Shown piece by piece: positions 48,481 through 63,400 of a DNA stretch of 64,000 bases (its first letter is position 1; each line of letters starts with the position of its first letter). The stretch is from Epinephelus fuscoguttatus. Lineage: Eukaryota > Chordata > Actinopteri > Perciformes > Serranidae. The DNA lies in the NCBI RefSeq assembly GCF_011397635.1, contig NC_064772.1:8447035-8511034 (forward strand), written 5' to 3'. The notes under the pieces were generated by a model that ran no database searches, had not been told where the DNA came from, and saw only the letters and a program-made list of their open reading frames with translations. A program made the translations under genes and the position numbers.

Positions 48481-51400
48481 TGCGTTCAGGACCAGCAGGT
48501 TATTCTGGCAGTAGGCTGGGCTGTGTGGGAGAATTAAACAGGGGGTGTGAATGTTTTTTTTTTTTTTTTTTTTTTTTTTCCAGGCAGCTTTTTTCTTGAG
48601 CTCAGTGGAAACATAATGAAAGATGTAAAATAGATAATAGGTAAATACATCTATCTGAAATCTCTCTATCTCTTCATTATCATGAAAAATGGGTGATTAA
48701 ACTTAATGCTGTGATCACAAAGGAACCTCTCTCTGAAGGTGGATGACTATAATATTGTGATTTCAACATTATGGCTGTTTATTATAAAAGAGAAAGAAAA
48801 GCTAATTCCTCATACTAACACGTTTCTTAACTAGTTACAATTTAAAAGAAAACTCGAGGGGTGTTTTTGTGATTTTCTTAACAATGTTTGGATGGATTGA
48901 TATGAAATTCACAACATGTATTTATGGTCCTCAGAGGATGAATCCTGTTGACTTTAGTGATCTTCTGACTTTTCCTTTAGTGCCACCATGGGCTTAAAAC
49001 CTTTAGCCTCAGACCACGCTCTGGCCTGCTGCTGATTTCCTTTTGGAATTAAATCATTTAAGTATTACTTGTGTTGTAATATGTGTATAATATACACTCA
49101 GGAAAATCTGTACCGTGGATAAAAGTCTCAGATTCTGTCTGTAATTAGTCTGTAAGTTTGACAACATTCTTACCAGTATAAAATCTTCAAGAAGAGATAA
49201 TGCAGACATAAAGGAACAAAGCTCATTTTTAAAAGCAGCATATCACAAGTAAACCATACCGATGTTCTGTCCTCGCCCCTCAGGTTGAATTCTCGTACCC
49301 ACCATTGATGCCAGATGAGGGTCATGACAGTAACCTGCTGCCAGAGGAGTGGAAGTACCTCCCTTTCCTGGCTCTTCCTGACGGGGCACACAACTACCAG
49401 GAAGGTACGACACACCTACAATATTTATAGTTTCATTTTCATAGTCGGTTAGTTAATGTGCTGGTTTGTTTGTCACTTCCATAACTCAGCAAACATGAGA
49501 GCGAAATACCGTTCTCCACAGGTCAGAGTGAGGTTTTAAAAATAAAAGACACATTATAAAAACATAAAACCATGTAACATTGTGCTGATGCGTTTATATG
49601 AAAAATGTCAAGTAAAAAAACATGTAACGCAGAATTGCTGGTGCATTTGTTTGCCCATGTATCATCCTGTGGTGTTGGCGGGATTCAATTCAATTCAATT
49701 CAATTCAATTCAATTCAATTCAATTCAATTCTACTTTATTTATCCCAAATTAAATCCTTGTGCCAGAAAATGCTTCAAAGTACAGTAACCACAATTTAAT
49801 GTTCATAACAAGAAACAACCAGATCATCCAGTGGGTTCCCCAGGTCAGGGTCACTCACTGAGCCCGGTTTAGTAACGTTAGAGTATTAGATATCTGGCAA
49901 AATATACAGATATAAAAGATAAGAAGTTCATTCAAGGTGCAAAAGCAAAACCAGTGCCTAATAGAGCAACAAAAGGAGTAAGATAAGTACAGGATTAACG
50001 CACGTGATTGGAGAAAATGATATTGCACTACATTGGCAAGTGATCATGATACTGAAATGTAATATTGCACATGATGGACGGCAGCATGCGGAGAGTTCTG
50101 ATAGCTTCGAGGAGAAAGCTATCACAAAGTCTGGCAGATCTTACAAGGATGCTGTGGGACCTCATTCCAGATGGCAGGAGTACAAAGAGGTGGTGGGTGG
50201 AATGGGAGGGGTCGGTCATTATGTTGGTGGCCTCTCTGATACACTGTGTCTGTACACTGTGTATCAGACTCTTAGTTGGACAGTAATGATATCATATCAG
50301 CTTGGCCTTTTGGAAGTTGTCATGGGCATTTTCTTTTTTTACTTTTTTTTCTCCAACATTTTATGGACCACATGATTAATTGATAAAGACAATAATTGTT
50401 AGTTGCAGCTTTACTTGCATCTTTACTACAAAAAGCTTTATTATTTACCGTCTTAATCTTTGACTGATGTTTAATTTAAACTGTCTTTTTAAGATAAAAG
50501 AGAAGATCAACTGTACATTTTACCTGAAAAACATGCAGAGGAGATGGTTTTGCATTTTTGCTCTGATGAACATCTACAGGTGATCAATCACATACATGCA
50601 AGTGCACGTTCCTGGTGGATTACTTTCTAACATGAATGCTGCATTTCCACCGATTATCTCTTGATGATCCCGATGAAGATAAAGTAGTTGCCAATGTCTT
50701 GACCTCCCAGAGTTGTAAAATCCAGTCTTTGACTATTACAAATTGTGCTAAGATGTTTTGTCACCTGATAAATGCGCTCATCTGTTATTCAAAGTGGACT
50801 TCCAGGATTGTATTTTACTGTGAGGGACACCTATAACCCCATCCCAGAGGAAATTAAACACTCATATTGTGTATTTTCAAGTTTTTCTGCTGCTATTTGG
50901 TGTAAAAATACCACTTTGAATGTGGTGTTGAATTTTTATAAAGGTGGAAAATGAAGTGTTTTTTAGATCCTCATATGGCAGCTGACAGTGAGCGGATGAA
51001 TCTGAGATTCAGCCTGTTTGATTTTGTGAAAGCAGGTGTCACTTTTGAGAGGAGAAACAGTATCCAGGCTGTAAAGAGAGATTAGGACTGTGTGTGATAG
51101 TGAGCTGACTCATGTGTGTGTGTCCTGTGTGTTGTGGCGGCTGTCATGTGACAGTCCTGTGGTTTCACGGCTGCCGTTCATACTGTACTGCGAAGGCAAA
51201 CAGGAGGAACTGAGTCAAAGTTCAACGCCCATCAAACACTTATTGTTACAGGATGAGCAGTTTCTGTCTGCTGTGGCTTTTCTGCTGGTCAGCTCACTGT
51301 TTGTCGAAATAAGAAGTGAAAAATGTTTTCATGTTGCAGGAGTAAGCAAACTGTTCCCTGGGCAGAAGACGAATCTGTCAGCCTGAATGAAGGCAAAAAC

Positions 51401-54400
51401 TTGAGACAAAATCTTTTAAACAATCTTCAGCTCAGAATCAGCACTGCAAGATTCCTCTCGCAAATATCTTTTGTGCTGCTCTTTACATTTCTGAATGTAG
51501 ACAAACCTTCAGTCCCTGTCGTATATTAGTGTCCTTGTGTTTCTGCCGCTCCAGCAGACTGTTAGCTGATTAAAAAACCAACAGTGTTGTGAGCGACTCC
51601 CTCTGCACTGCGGCTCATAAAAACAGCAGTCACACTGATACCACTGGGTGTTGGTTACAGAGGAATACATGGAAAGGAAAACTACTATAGATGAACACAA
51701 TCACCACACAGCTTGTATTAAATAAGACCGTTTAGTTGGACATAAATGACGACACAGTTACTGTCATCTTGCCCGATGCAGCCTTTCTTAAAGCATCCTT
51801 TTTCATTATTTTGATTTGTCTTGGCCTCCTGCATTCTTAAATTAAAAAAGCTAATGTGCAGGACAAGTCTGTTTTTGAGCAATTTGGGGGTCATTTTGGT
51901 CTGACAACGTGTGCCTTTACTGTCATTTTGCCTGTCTTTGGACCAGGTGAAACTGGACAGTCCTGGACTATGGCCACATCCACACTAATACAAATATTTG
52001 CGATCTCCGTGCACATAAGCGTTTCAGAATTAATCTTAATCCACACTGACAGGTCTGAAAACACAAATCAAATGGCCATTCATGTACACTGGGCATGCCC
52101 TTACTGGTGTAAACAGGAAGGAGATTGTCTACTCTGTGGTTGGTAGCTAAGTTGCAGAAGATAATAATAATAATAATACCAATACATTTATTTGTTACAG
52201 CACCTTTCACAGAAGTGCTTCACAAGATACAATGAAACAGTCATTACAATAAAACATGCAATCAGTAAAAACAAAGGCAATAAAACAATTAAAACAAAGC
52301 AACAAAAAGACAGTAAAAGAAAAGACAATAGAACATAAAGCAAATACAGACTACTGTGGAGCCAAAAAGAAACACACCAAAGAACAAGCATAAGATAATA
52401 CAATTTAGGGTGGGACAAAGGCCATTTTGAAAAGATGGGTCTTCAGTTGTTTTTTTGCTGGACCTGGTTTACAGTCTAGCAGCAGCAATCTGGATTATTC
52501 GAAGACGGTTCAGAGATGCTTTGCTCAGGCAAGTAAAAAGAAAATTACAGTAGTCCAGTCGAGAGGACACAAAAGCACGGATCATCATCTCTAGCTCAGG
52601 TCGAGACATCACAGACCTGAGCTTTGCAATATTTCTTAGTTGTATAAAACAAGTACAGGTTAATGATTAAACATGATAATCAAAATGCATGGCCTGATCA
52701 AAAATAACAAAAAATTAAAGTTTGACCGCAAGCTGAAGAAAGGGACCCAATACTGTGGGAAACCTTTGAAGCTATACTATCTGAACCTCCGTCTTGTCTG
52801 TAGCCCTGTTTAAATAGGAATTGTGCAAATTTGCAGGAAAGCCTAATCAGTCTTCTTCCAGCATTGGCAGTATAAAAACAAAATTCAGGGAGTGCAGCAA
52901 AATGCCGCCTGCCTACTTTTGTTTATACAGAATGTGCCTTTTTTGGGGCAGTGGGGGGCGCGAGCAAAACGTGAGGCTCAGTGTGTGACTTAAACAGCCT
53001 TGCTCCGAGGGAAGCCGCTAAGTTGGCCTGTCCTTCACCGTTCCTGTCATTTGATGGTTAAAGGCCTCTTCATTTGCGAGGACAAGGGGGGCGCGCAATT
53101 CTTTGTCTCCCCAGTTGCTCATCTTTACAGTGTCTGTCAGGTTTGCATTTCCCCCTTGCCACTAGTATTAGCTGCTCATTCCGGCTATCAGCTGTTTCCT
53201 GTTTAACCACTGCCAGTGGGTCGCACATGTGGCGTCATCAACAGCTCCTCCCACAAGTCATCAAAAGCCCTCCCGTTGCGGAACGGCACCTCGTTCTTTT
53301 TAAACCAAAAAGGTTCCGCCAATATGTCTACCCTACGAGGCAGAAAATTTGGCACCTCGGACCAACTCGCCAATCCGCCTCTAAACGCTGTGTCTAACGC
53401 TTGCAACTTGCCTGCAAAACGGCCCAACATTCGCTGAAAATCTGGCTGTGTAAAAGGGGCTTGTGTTTATTTGTAAGTAGTTGTTTGACATCTAGTCCTT
53501 GATGGCAATCAGGCAGTTGTAAAGAACAGCAAGTTCATTGGTACTAACAGGCTTAAACGAGACAAACAGTTGAATATTGTCAGCATAACAGTGATATATG
53601 ATATACCTGTGATCTGGCTGATAATGTGATCTAGTGAAAGCATGTATAAAGCAAATAATATAAGACCTAAGACAGAGCCCTGAGGTACACCACAGGAAAA
53701 AGCAGCAGTATCAGACCTGAAATGACCAAGACCAAGATACTACAGAGATGGTGAAAAGTAAGAGTTGTTACAAAGCAGATACGGCAGCATATTAGAGCAA
53801 TACTGGGAGCATTATCCATCATTGGAGCCAGCTGCAAAGCACATGTGGTGTCTGCGTCATTGTTTTTAAAAGTCTCCCTTTTTATACTAAAATGCAGCCC
53901 TGGAGTTTTCAAATGAAAGTGGGGTCAGCAGTGAAAAGTGGTAGAAATGCGATAAAATTAATGTTTTTTGATGTACACCATTGTCCCAAAACGCAATGCT
54001 TAGAGGAAATGGAGCGGTTCATAGCTGCAAAATATTAAAACAAATTGCTGGAGAAAGATCTCACAAAAGAAATTAAAACAAGTACTATGTTTATTATTAA
54101 AAACATTTAGTTGTTCTCTTTTTTGTAGCCTTCCAAAATACGCGAGAGATACACAAATTACTAGCTCATGATTACATGGGATATGTACAAATTTTGGTGC
54201 ATTGCATTTTGTAGGAAAACATATTAACTATATGAAAACAACTTTCTTTATTATGGGTAGGAATCACAAAAATACGATACGATATTACAATGATTAAGTC
54301 ATAGTGAGATTATTGCAATTTTAAAAGTTTTGCGATGTGCTAAGTATTGTGACAACATATACTGGGATTTATTACCTTTTTTCAACTGCTAATTATGGAA

Positions 54401-57400
54401 AAACTTTGTCAACATCAGTGTATTTTCTAATAATATATCCCTTTTCAGTCTGTTCACTTCAGGCATTATTATTGCAGCAAAATATATATTCGAACTGTAA
54501 AAACAATTGATTTTGTTATTGTAGTAGCTTACCAAAAGTTTCATTTCTATTTGAAATGTTAATAGTTTATACAATGAAACATGATACTTGACATCTGTGT
54601 ATTGATAGGCAAAATATCATGATACATTGTTGTATTGTTCTCCCACTCTCCCATTATTTTTAACCTTGTACATAGGATTTAAGTTATGCTTAGTGAAGAT
54701 AGTTTGCTTTTGTTTTTGCACTGAATGGGAATGCATTTTGTTGTACTTGTACAATGACAGTAAAGATATTGATTATCTTTATTCTTCAGTAGTTATTGTT
54801 AAAAAAATCTCTTTTCCTTTACCTACTCTTATGATAAACCTAAAAAGCTGAAATAATTAGTAATGCCTCTGTAATAGGAAGAAAATAAAAACAAGTCTCA
54901 ACCAAAGTACATTAAAATATGTCTGATATTTAAGCAATATCACACGAGAGGGAGTGATGTTATACTTGTATATCGTCACGGCTGTGATTTGGTCATAGGA
55001 GACAATCACAGCTGTGACGATATACAAGTATAATATCACGAGCTGGAGTGTGATATTGCTTTTATACAACAGTTCAACAGTTCAACAGTTAAATAAGCAA
55101 GGCTGATTAAGAAATGTTGAAAAATGAGGACAAAATAGATAATTTAAGCATTTTATTTGTCTTCCGCCAACAAAAATAGTTCCCTCAGAACTCCGCTGTC
55201 ACCGTTGCTATGTAACGCAGACATGGTGCGCCAGGCACTTACTCTTTACACACATTTATCTGCACATTTCCATTAATTGTGCAGCCGGTGAAATAAGTCT
55301 GGTGACCGCATGATGGACTGTCGCTTCACAGGCACAGCCGACTCTGCCTTCTGATCTGACAGTATGTTGCTCCATTGTTTCCTGCTCTCCATGGATGGCT
55401 TCCTGTAACTTTTTTAATGAGCTCTCAGACCTGCAAGACAAAAGGTATATTTTAGGGCCCGACTCCTAATTAGAAGACTAACTTTACACATAGGCTACGT
55501 TAAAACAACATCATACCTGTGCCCACTCACTGTCATGATCTCCCTAGCTTCAAGTCCTGCATCTGACAGCTTCTGTATGGCAGTCACCCTGAGGCTGTGA
55601 TTGGTGTAGATAGCTGTTGTCCCCGCCTCTTTACACATCTTCGGCAGCATCTGTGCGAGTGAGTTTATTCCCAGCGGAGCTTTAGTGTACCAGATATTGT
55701 CTGTGTGAGCTGCTGTCATCCTGGGCTTCAGATAAAAGGCATTTGCATCTGGTGGAAGTTTGTTTAAATACTTTTCCAGGGATGCAACGCAACTGCTGAC
55801 CTAACTGACACTAACCGTCAGTTTTGATTTGATTGTTGATTGCAATCAGCTGTGAGGCGAAGTGATACATACACAGTGAAATAACCGTGATGTTGTACTC
55901 CAATATTGTCATGGTTTTACTGTCTCTCGACCAATCAGATTGCAGGGCCAGAACTGTTGAATAAAACATCCGTTTATCACTACCCCTGTTTATTGGCACA
56001 TCTTGTACTTGACGTTGGTTCATAGGATCAATTTTTCCACTGTGCAGTGTTTTGTTTTTTTTTTTTGTTTTTTTTAAACGACGGGTTTAAATTCCTAAAT
56101 GTTTACAGTTATAGCATGCATGTTGCAGTCCTCAGCTGGTTTTTATTGGCTCTTTTAAATGAATTATTGTCTCTGTTTGTAACCAGGTCAGCCAGAGAGT
56201 TATTTGTTGTTTAAAATACATTTTAGGGACCTTAAAGTGTGAAATTATCCAGTAAATCATGAGATAAAACAAGAGATTAATCTGACAGCCTAAACGCACA
56301 TCTAAACCAAAACTATATTTTTCTGCTTTCTTATAGTTTTTATAATCTTGCAGCCCTCAGATTTATTTTGCGACATCAGGAACTGCTGAGCCTAACATAA
56401 ATATTATGTAGAAGCAAATCAGTTCCCTCATTTTCCTGCAGCAGGCTGCTCTTCGTCAGTCCATGCACCTTTTAGAAGCAGCTTTCAGGAAGCAGAATCA
56501 ACTTTTATCGTAGACATGTGAGTGTGAACTGTAAAGCAGAGAGTTGGAGGCTGTATTTTGTGGTGCATCTGTGGCCTCAGTCCAGATGCCCCGTTGTTGG
56601 ACCCCTGCCTCTGCTTAATCTGTGACGTCTGCAGTCTAACCTTTGTGACTCTGCTGTCATCTCGTCCAGAGGAGATCTTTATAAACCACATTATAAGACC
56701 CTCCTCTCCTCAGAGGGAATGGAGGCTGTGAGTCATGGCATTTCACTTCACTGCTTCCTTTCTTTGTTGATGTTTCTGCACGAGTTGTTTTTCCTGCTAA
56801 CGGGACTTCAGGCGATCAGTGATGTGATGGTATAATTTGTATTACTGGGTTGTAAAAATCATAAAAATCTATATCGTCACACACTTGGATTCTTGAGCTT
56901 AAACAACCATAATTTACTGACTGTTTTCTGAATCAAAGCACATGAAGTTCCTGATAAATTTCCTACATTCCACATCAGTTTCTATTTACCTTTGCCTGTG
57001 GAAAGCGCTGAATAACGAATATCCCAGTTTGAGAGTTGAGTTGCCAGAACAACATTTATTTTACTTGCACAATAATAAGGATACAAAATACATACTCATA
57101 AAACTTCAGTTAAAAGCCCGGGCTATTATTAGCTTAAATCACAGAAATCAACAGGCCTGTGTTTGGGACGGATCTTTAATTCCTTTAACACAAAACTGCC
57201 AATCAGTAAATGTGGGGAAATACAATCAATTTTTTTATTTAAACCAGTATGAATATTACTTGTTTAAAAATTAGGCGCCAGATAACATTAATTATGAATC
57301 ATTCATTTGATGTGGCACCGACAGACAGCATGTCAGAGAGAGCGAGTTACTCGAGGATTACCCGGCGCACTGACGCAACACCACTTTATCCTGTTAAACC

Positions 57401-60400
57401 AATACTCAGAACTTGGATTAATTGTTATGAAAAACCCTCTTGATTCTTTTGATCTGAGGACCCTTATGGACTGAAGGAATATGAATAATTTACAGGGTAA
57501 TCGGGGAATAGACGTAATTTGAGGGAGTCAGCAACCTGGTTTTATACATCCGAAAAACTTCTATTAAAAAAAAAAGAATTAACTGCTTGGCAACCAGACC
57601 AGGCCTCTAATTGAGACAGGCCTTTATCTGTCAAAATGTGTAGCCACACCGGGCTAGTAAAAGGGACTGGGTGTTAAACTAGAACTGGGCTTTTAATTTA
57701 AGTTTTACAGTACATAGAAAAGCTAGTAAATGTCCTCCCCTATTCAAACAAATAAAAAAAATGCCAATATTATCATTGAAATGAAACAAAACAAGCAAAC
57801 AACAAACAAGTAAACAAGGGACACGTAGCATAAACAATATCTATATACACAGAACATACACCAGTAATAAAAGAAAGACAGCAAGCAAAAAAAAAACAAA
57901 CCTAAGTAGATAAATAACCAACAGAAGCATTTTGCCATAAGGTCAAGATGAAATTTCTTAAACTGTGTCCTAAAAGCTTGCAAGAAAAAGAACAATTTCA
58001 GCCTGTTATTGTAGACAAGCAATAACAAACTCTTTGCTCAAAGCATGGTGGGACATTTGGTCATATATTGCAGGAGAAATGACGATGTCTCAGATGTCAA
58101 GCGCGTCTTGAATGCTCCAAAATGAATCTGTTTGGGAGACAGAGCCTGCTCAAAACTGCATGACATCACTCCTCAAACCTAATTAAGTACACAAGGGCTG
58201 CAGAGTCACTGGTAAACAGACTATTGTGTTGTTTAGTTCGCAACAAATATCCTATTTTATAAACTCTACATAATGTTTTGTGTGTAAAAATCTTAATTTG
58301 TAAAGTAACTAAAGCTGTCAGATAAATGTAGTAATGTAGAGAGAACAATCTTTCCCTCTGAGATGTAGAGGAGTAGTAGGAAGAAAATACTCTGGTTAAG
58401 TACAAGTATTTCAGATTTATACTGAAGCACAGTACTTGAGTTAATGCACTTAGTTACATCCCACCTCTGGTTGTACCGTCCACTAGATCAGTGGTTCCCA
58501 GCCTTTTTCTTTCAGGGACCCCTTTTCTATCATCGAGTCAACCGATGACTCCTGACTGACATGTTTCATGGATATTTCACATTATATTCAATACTCAACA
58601 ATAACAATACAGAACAACTAATAAATTGTACAATAACCCAAGTAGTGAACACAATAATTGTAGGAAGTCTGTAAAATCAACACGAGCGGTTACGTCAGCC
58701 GGAGGCCTCTACGTCTGGAAGACAGACAGGACAGGAGAAAACTTTTCTCTAAAAGTTTTCTTAGAACCATATGGGAATGGTATAAGTATGAGTTTTTATT
58801 TCTGGTGGAATTCACTTACATTTTAGTGTGCCATCAGCTTATTAATAGCATTTTAACCTAAACAAAGAAAAGAAAAGTGTAAAATTCCTAGAAAGGTGAG
58901 TCTCGCTTTAACTGCGTACTCCTGTAATGCAGGGTGAGGCTGTTAGCAGAGTGAAGGCTCTGTGATTATAGTTTTTCACCCACCATGCCCTTATTTCTTC
59001 ACAGAAATGAATTTTCAAAAGGCCCATATCTCACACCACTTACAATCAAGAAGGCCCTGTGACCCCCATGTTTGAAATCAGTGTCTTAGAAATTACATTT
59101 ATATGCAGCTCATTTGAAACAGGGGCCGGGGGAGTTTGCATTGTTCTCCAGGTACAGTCCAAAAACATGCAGGTTAGGTTAATCGGTGACTCTAAATTGC
59201 CCGTAGGTGTGACTGTGAGCGTGAATGGTTGTCTGACTCAGCCCTGCAATAGTCTGGTGACCTGTCCAGGGTGTACCCAGCCAGCCTCTTGCCCAGTGTC
59301 AGCTGGGATAGGCTCCAGCCCTCCTGCGTCCCCTAACAGGACAAGCGGTTATGGAAAATGAGAGAATGAATAATTTGAAACAGCAGATATGTTTTTGAGG
59401 GAGGCATAATGCCAAGATAGTTACGATTTCTCAACGTATCAACGAAACTCAGTCTATCAGCAAAATGTTAACTGACAGTGTATTTTGTTTTCTGCCACAG
59501 TTGGCAACCCTGCAATACACTATCCACTTGTAGTGACTATAACATTATTTGTCTGTTATTAACTCTTTTATTATCATTTAACGTTAATCACAATCTTTCC
59601 ATAAATTTAACCACAGACAGGTCACAGTCCTGTTCTGTCTATGTGCAGCGTGGTACATAACTTAAGTGTTTAGTTCAAAGTAACATTGTCTCTGAACATC
59701 AGAGGCAGCGATTACAGTCTCACGACAGCATAATTATTAAAACACTGTCATATTATACAGATGTAATTTCTGGGAGACAGGTTTGGTAATTATGAGTCTG
59801 AACATGCAGAACAACAGGTTTCAGTTCTTTAACATCAGTGATGTTTAAATTGAAGAGGGAAAAAAAATAATCTGCTGATTGACATGTAGGACATGAACAG
59901 CTTGTATATTCTGGCAAGTTTATCCAGTTTGGCAGCTGTGATGTCTTTGAGTGTAACTCTCTCCTTTGTACTTTACTCTTATATAACCATCCTATCATCC
60001 TCTTGCTGTGCAGGTGCATGCATTGATTGTTCTGCAGTGTGAATCCTGCACAAGAGGAAAGCTGAACTGCACTTACACATGATCTGTCTTATGTATGTTG
60101 GATAGAGGATGCTTCTGTCATGGAGGTCATGAGTGTTTTGTAGATCCTGATGGGTACTCTGCACAAAAGAATTCATGGTTCTGTATATTAATGGGACTCA
60201 TTTTATTGTGTTGCAGACACTGTGTTTTTTCACCTGCCACCTCTAAACGAGGACATGAAGTGTGTCTACGGAGTTTCCTGTTATCGCCAAATAGAAGCAA
60301 AGGTCAGTCTTTTCTTCACTCAGTCAGTCAGTCTTTTCTTCACCCAGAGCCACAAAGCCTTGATTTTGTTTTCTACCCCAGTGAATATATGTGGCCAAAA

Positions 60401-63400
60401 ATATGTAGACACCAGTGCAGGGAGAAATACTCAAGATATTTTACTTTTGAAGTAAAACTAGCCGCACCACATGGTAGAAATATTCTGTTACAACTAAAGA
60501 AAATTAAAAATGTGAACTGTACAAAAGTAAAGATACAAAAGTATTCACATCAACATATTCTCAAAGTACAGAAAGTAAAAGTACTCCAAAAAGTACTACA
60601 ACCCCAAACTGTCAAAAGATTGAAGAGTAAAAGCTTAAAAGTAAGATACATTATTTAAGTTAAATTTATTAGTTAAAAACAACTTAAAATTAAGTTAAAA
60701 CAACATATATCAAACCTCTGTACAGAAATAAAGTCATTTTCTTAATTGTCTGTTACAGTAAATAACTTTAGCGAACAAGTAGTGAAACTTACAACTCTTA
60801 ACTCCATAAATATACATATATATGTATATATATATATACATATACATATATATAGTTTTGGCCATGTTTACCACATGCACACAGGGCATCTTCATCTGTG
60901 TTCTTGATTTGATTAGAAGAAAAGAAAATGAAGCATCTCCTGTTTCTTTTTTTGTCTCATGACTTCAGTTTTCATGAGGTGGTCTGCAGAGTGATTCGTC
61001 ATGCGGCGGTCTCACAGTGTTCGCTATGTGGGATAATAGTTACATGTTTTAAATGTCTCCTCAGGCCCTGAAGGTCCGGCAGGCTGACGTCACCAGGGAG
61101 ACGGTTCAGAAGAGCGTCTGTGTCCTCAGTCGAGTGGTGAGTCAGTCACAGGACGATGCTGATTTCAGTCTCAGTAGCTTTACATGCTGTGAGTAGTGAA
61201 CTCACTGACCTGTGACATCACTGCGATCGTGTAAGAAGTGAGAGGAGGAGGCAGGTATGGGAGCGAGGAGGCGATAAAAGAGTCAATATGGTGGGTCCCA
61301 AAAGTACCACAGCGGTTTAAATGACTTACAGTCAGCTTTTTAATGGTGTACGGTAGTTTCACCACAAGACTACAGGTTTATATATGACACTGAAGTAACC
61401 ATTAGATCAGGGCTGTCACACTCCTCTTAGTGTGTTATCAACGCAAAAAGCACCCTGTCTTGTCTTTATGACACGAACTGGGCTTTCAACTAACTTTAGT
61501 GTCATCCTAGCTAATACTTGAAGCTAAGAGCAAATGACGTAATATAAAGAGCGAGAGTGTCCATGTAGGGCAGGAGGGAGGGGAAGTGGATGGGTCAAAC
61601 AGAACTGTACTTTCATCCAGAAGGTCAGAGCTCATGTCCTGTGTGAAACCAAAACTCACTTAGTACGTTTACATGACACAAGAAAAGACTGATTTATTGT
61701 GAAAGTCAGACAAAAACCAAGCTTTTAAAATACATGTAAACATGTTAGTCCGACTGAAATTGTACTGAATAGAATTTCTCAAAGTCAGACTAAAACACCT
61801 ATACAATGCAACTGTGAGTCGAATCACTCCTGCATGTGCAGTATAGAGTCAATTGGACCCAAACTGGCCGAGGCACTCTGCACATGCTCCCCAGTTTCCG
61901 CCCCTGGCTTTGACTTGGAAGTTGAATAGCATTAAATGTGTAACAGAAGAAGAAGCCGGTAACAACATGGAGAAATCTACATCCAGACGTACATTTTTAA
62001 AAGTTGTCTACCATTGTCCCGCTTTGCTGTTAGCCATCGCTAACTTTTTTGTTTGGTCTGTGATGCAATAGGTCAACTGGAAAAAGGTCCAATACTAACA
62101 TGCTGAAAGGGGTCATATCGCCACCCATGGTAGAAGAGTCGGACATACTTCAGTCAATAAACTGACTCCCCTCCCATGCTTGCATACTGGGACAAGGACA
62201 GTGGTCCGATTAAATGGCCTAGTTGAGCTATAACTGTAGCTCGACTTAACTGCATGTAAACACACAGATTATTGTTTTAACGTAACATTCTGCAATCAAA
62301 ATAGAGTCTTTTCTCTAACAGGGCAGTCCAGCAGCAATCTATCAGCGCTGTATATTACATTTATATAACCACAATACCAACAATTTTAATTCAGCTCCAG
62401 CACTTTTATATTAAATTACTTAAGTCATTACAGTCGTTATGTATCTGCATTTACTTGGCGCCTGCTCCCTGCAGGTATTTTGTTGATGAAACTGTGTTAA
62501 GGGTTTATATTCACTAAATTAAGTGCATTTAATATAAAGGACTTTTTTCAAATTGAGGACTTTTGGGTGATGATGTCATGAAGAAAATTAATTTGAATGT
62601 AATACTAATGAGATTTCCTACAGCCCTATTTCTTGGTGAAACAGCAGTGTACACAAGTGAGTTCTCATAATAATTACTATCTTGTATCACATATTAAAAC
62701 ATTTAGGAAAAGGATTTAACATCTTTTGATTTTTTTTAAATTCAATTTTTGGATATGTTTAAAGCAATGTTTTGAGCTCTTGCTGATTGAAAGAAACAAC
62801 ATAAGCACTATTTTCTGACTTATACCGTAAATGATTAATTGAGAAAATAATTTTTTAGATGAATCAATCATGAAAATAAGTGGCGTGAAATGGGGTTTCT
62901 GAAGCTATTCGACCATCAGACGAGCAGCTCTAATGAATATTTTAAGGTTTTCTTATATTCAGACAGCCAAGATGTAAGGAGATGTGTTTTACCTGCTTGA
63001 CAGTTTCGACTGAGACTCCAGTCTTCCTCAGAAGCATCATCCGACATGCTGCTGATGAAACTGGTGCTCCTGGTGTCTGTGGGCATATAGTTGCAGGAGG
63101 ATGCAAACAGTATGAAGCTTTTGATGTTGGTCCAGCTGCTCTGCTGATCCTCTTAGAAAGTTTCTCATCTGCCTTCCACATCACTGCTATTTCTGAGCAT
63201 TACTGTTTTAGGTCCTGGTGGGAAGGATGCTTTCATAATGTAAACAAACAAATTTTAGGCATGCAGCAAATGTTTTTACCCAGAAAAATACTTGAATATT
63301 GGAGCTACTGTCGGTCAGCTGCCCTCCACTCCACAATTTTTCTAAGAGAGGTTTAATGAGGAGGACTACACTGGAAACAACAGATCTTATCATGTCTGAT

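Noticed and set aside
59059..59361. 100-codon frame with several Cys
   Set aside because: It is a translation of a widespread fish retroposon tail.
60095..60658. 187-codon plus-strand frame over avl9 exon 3
   Set aside because: It reads exon 3 in the wrong frame and continues into repeat-like intron sequence.
61853..62071. Short open frame in avl9 intron 4
   Set aside because: It lies inside a putative MITE and has no recognisable homology.
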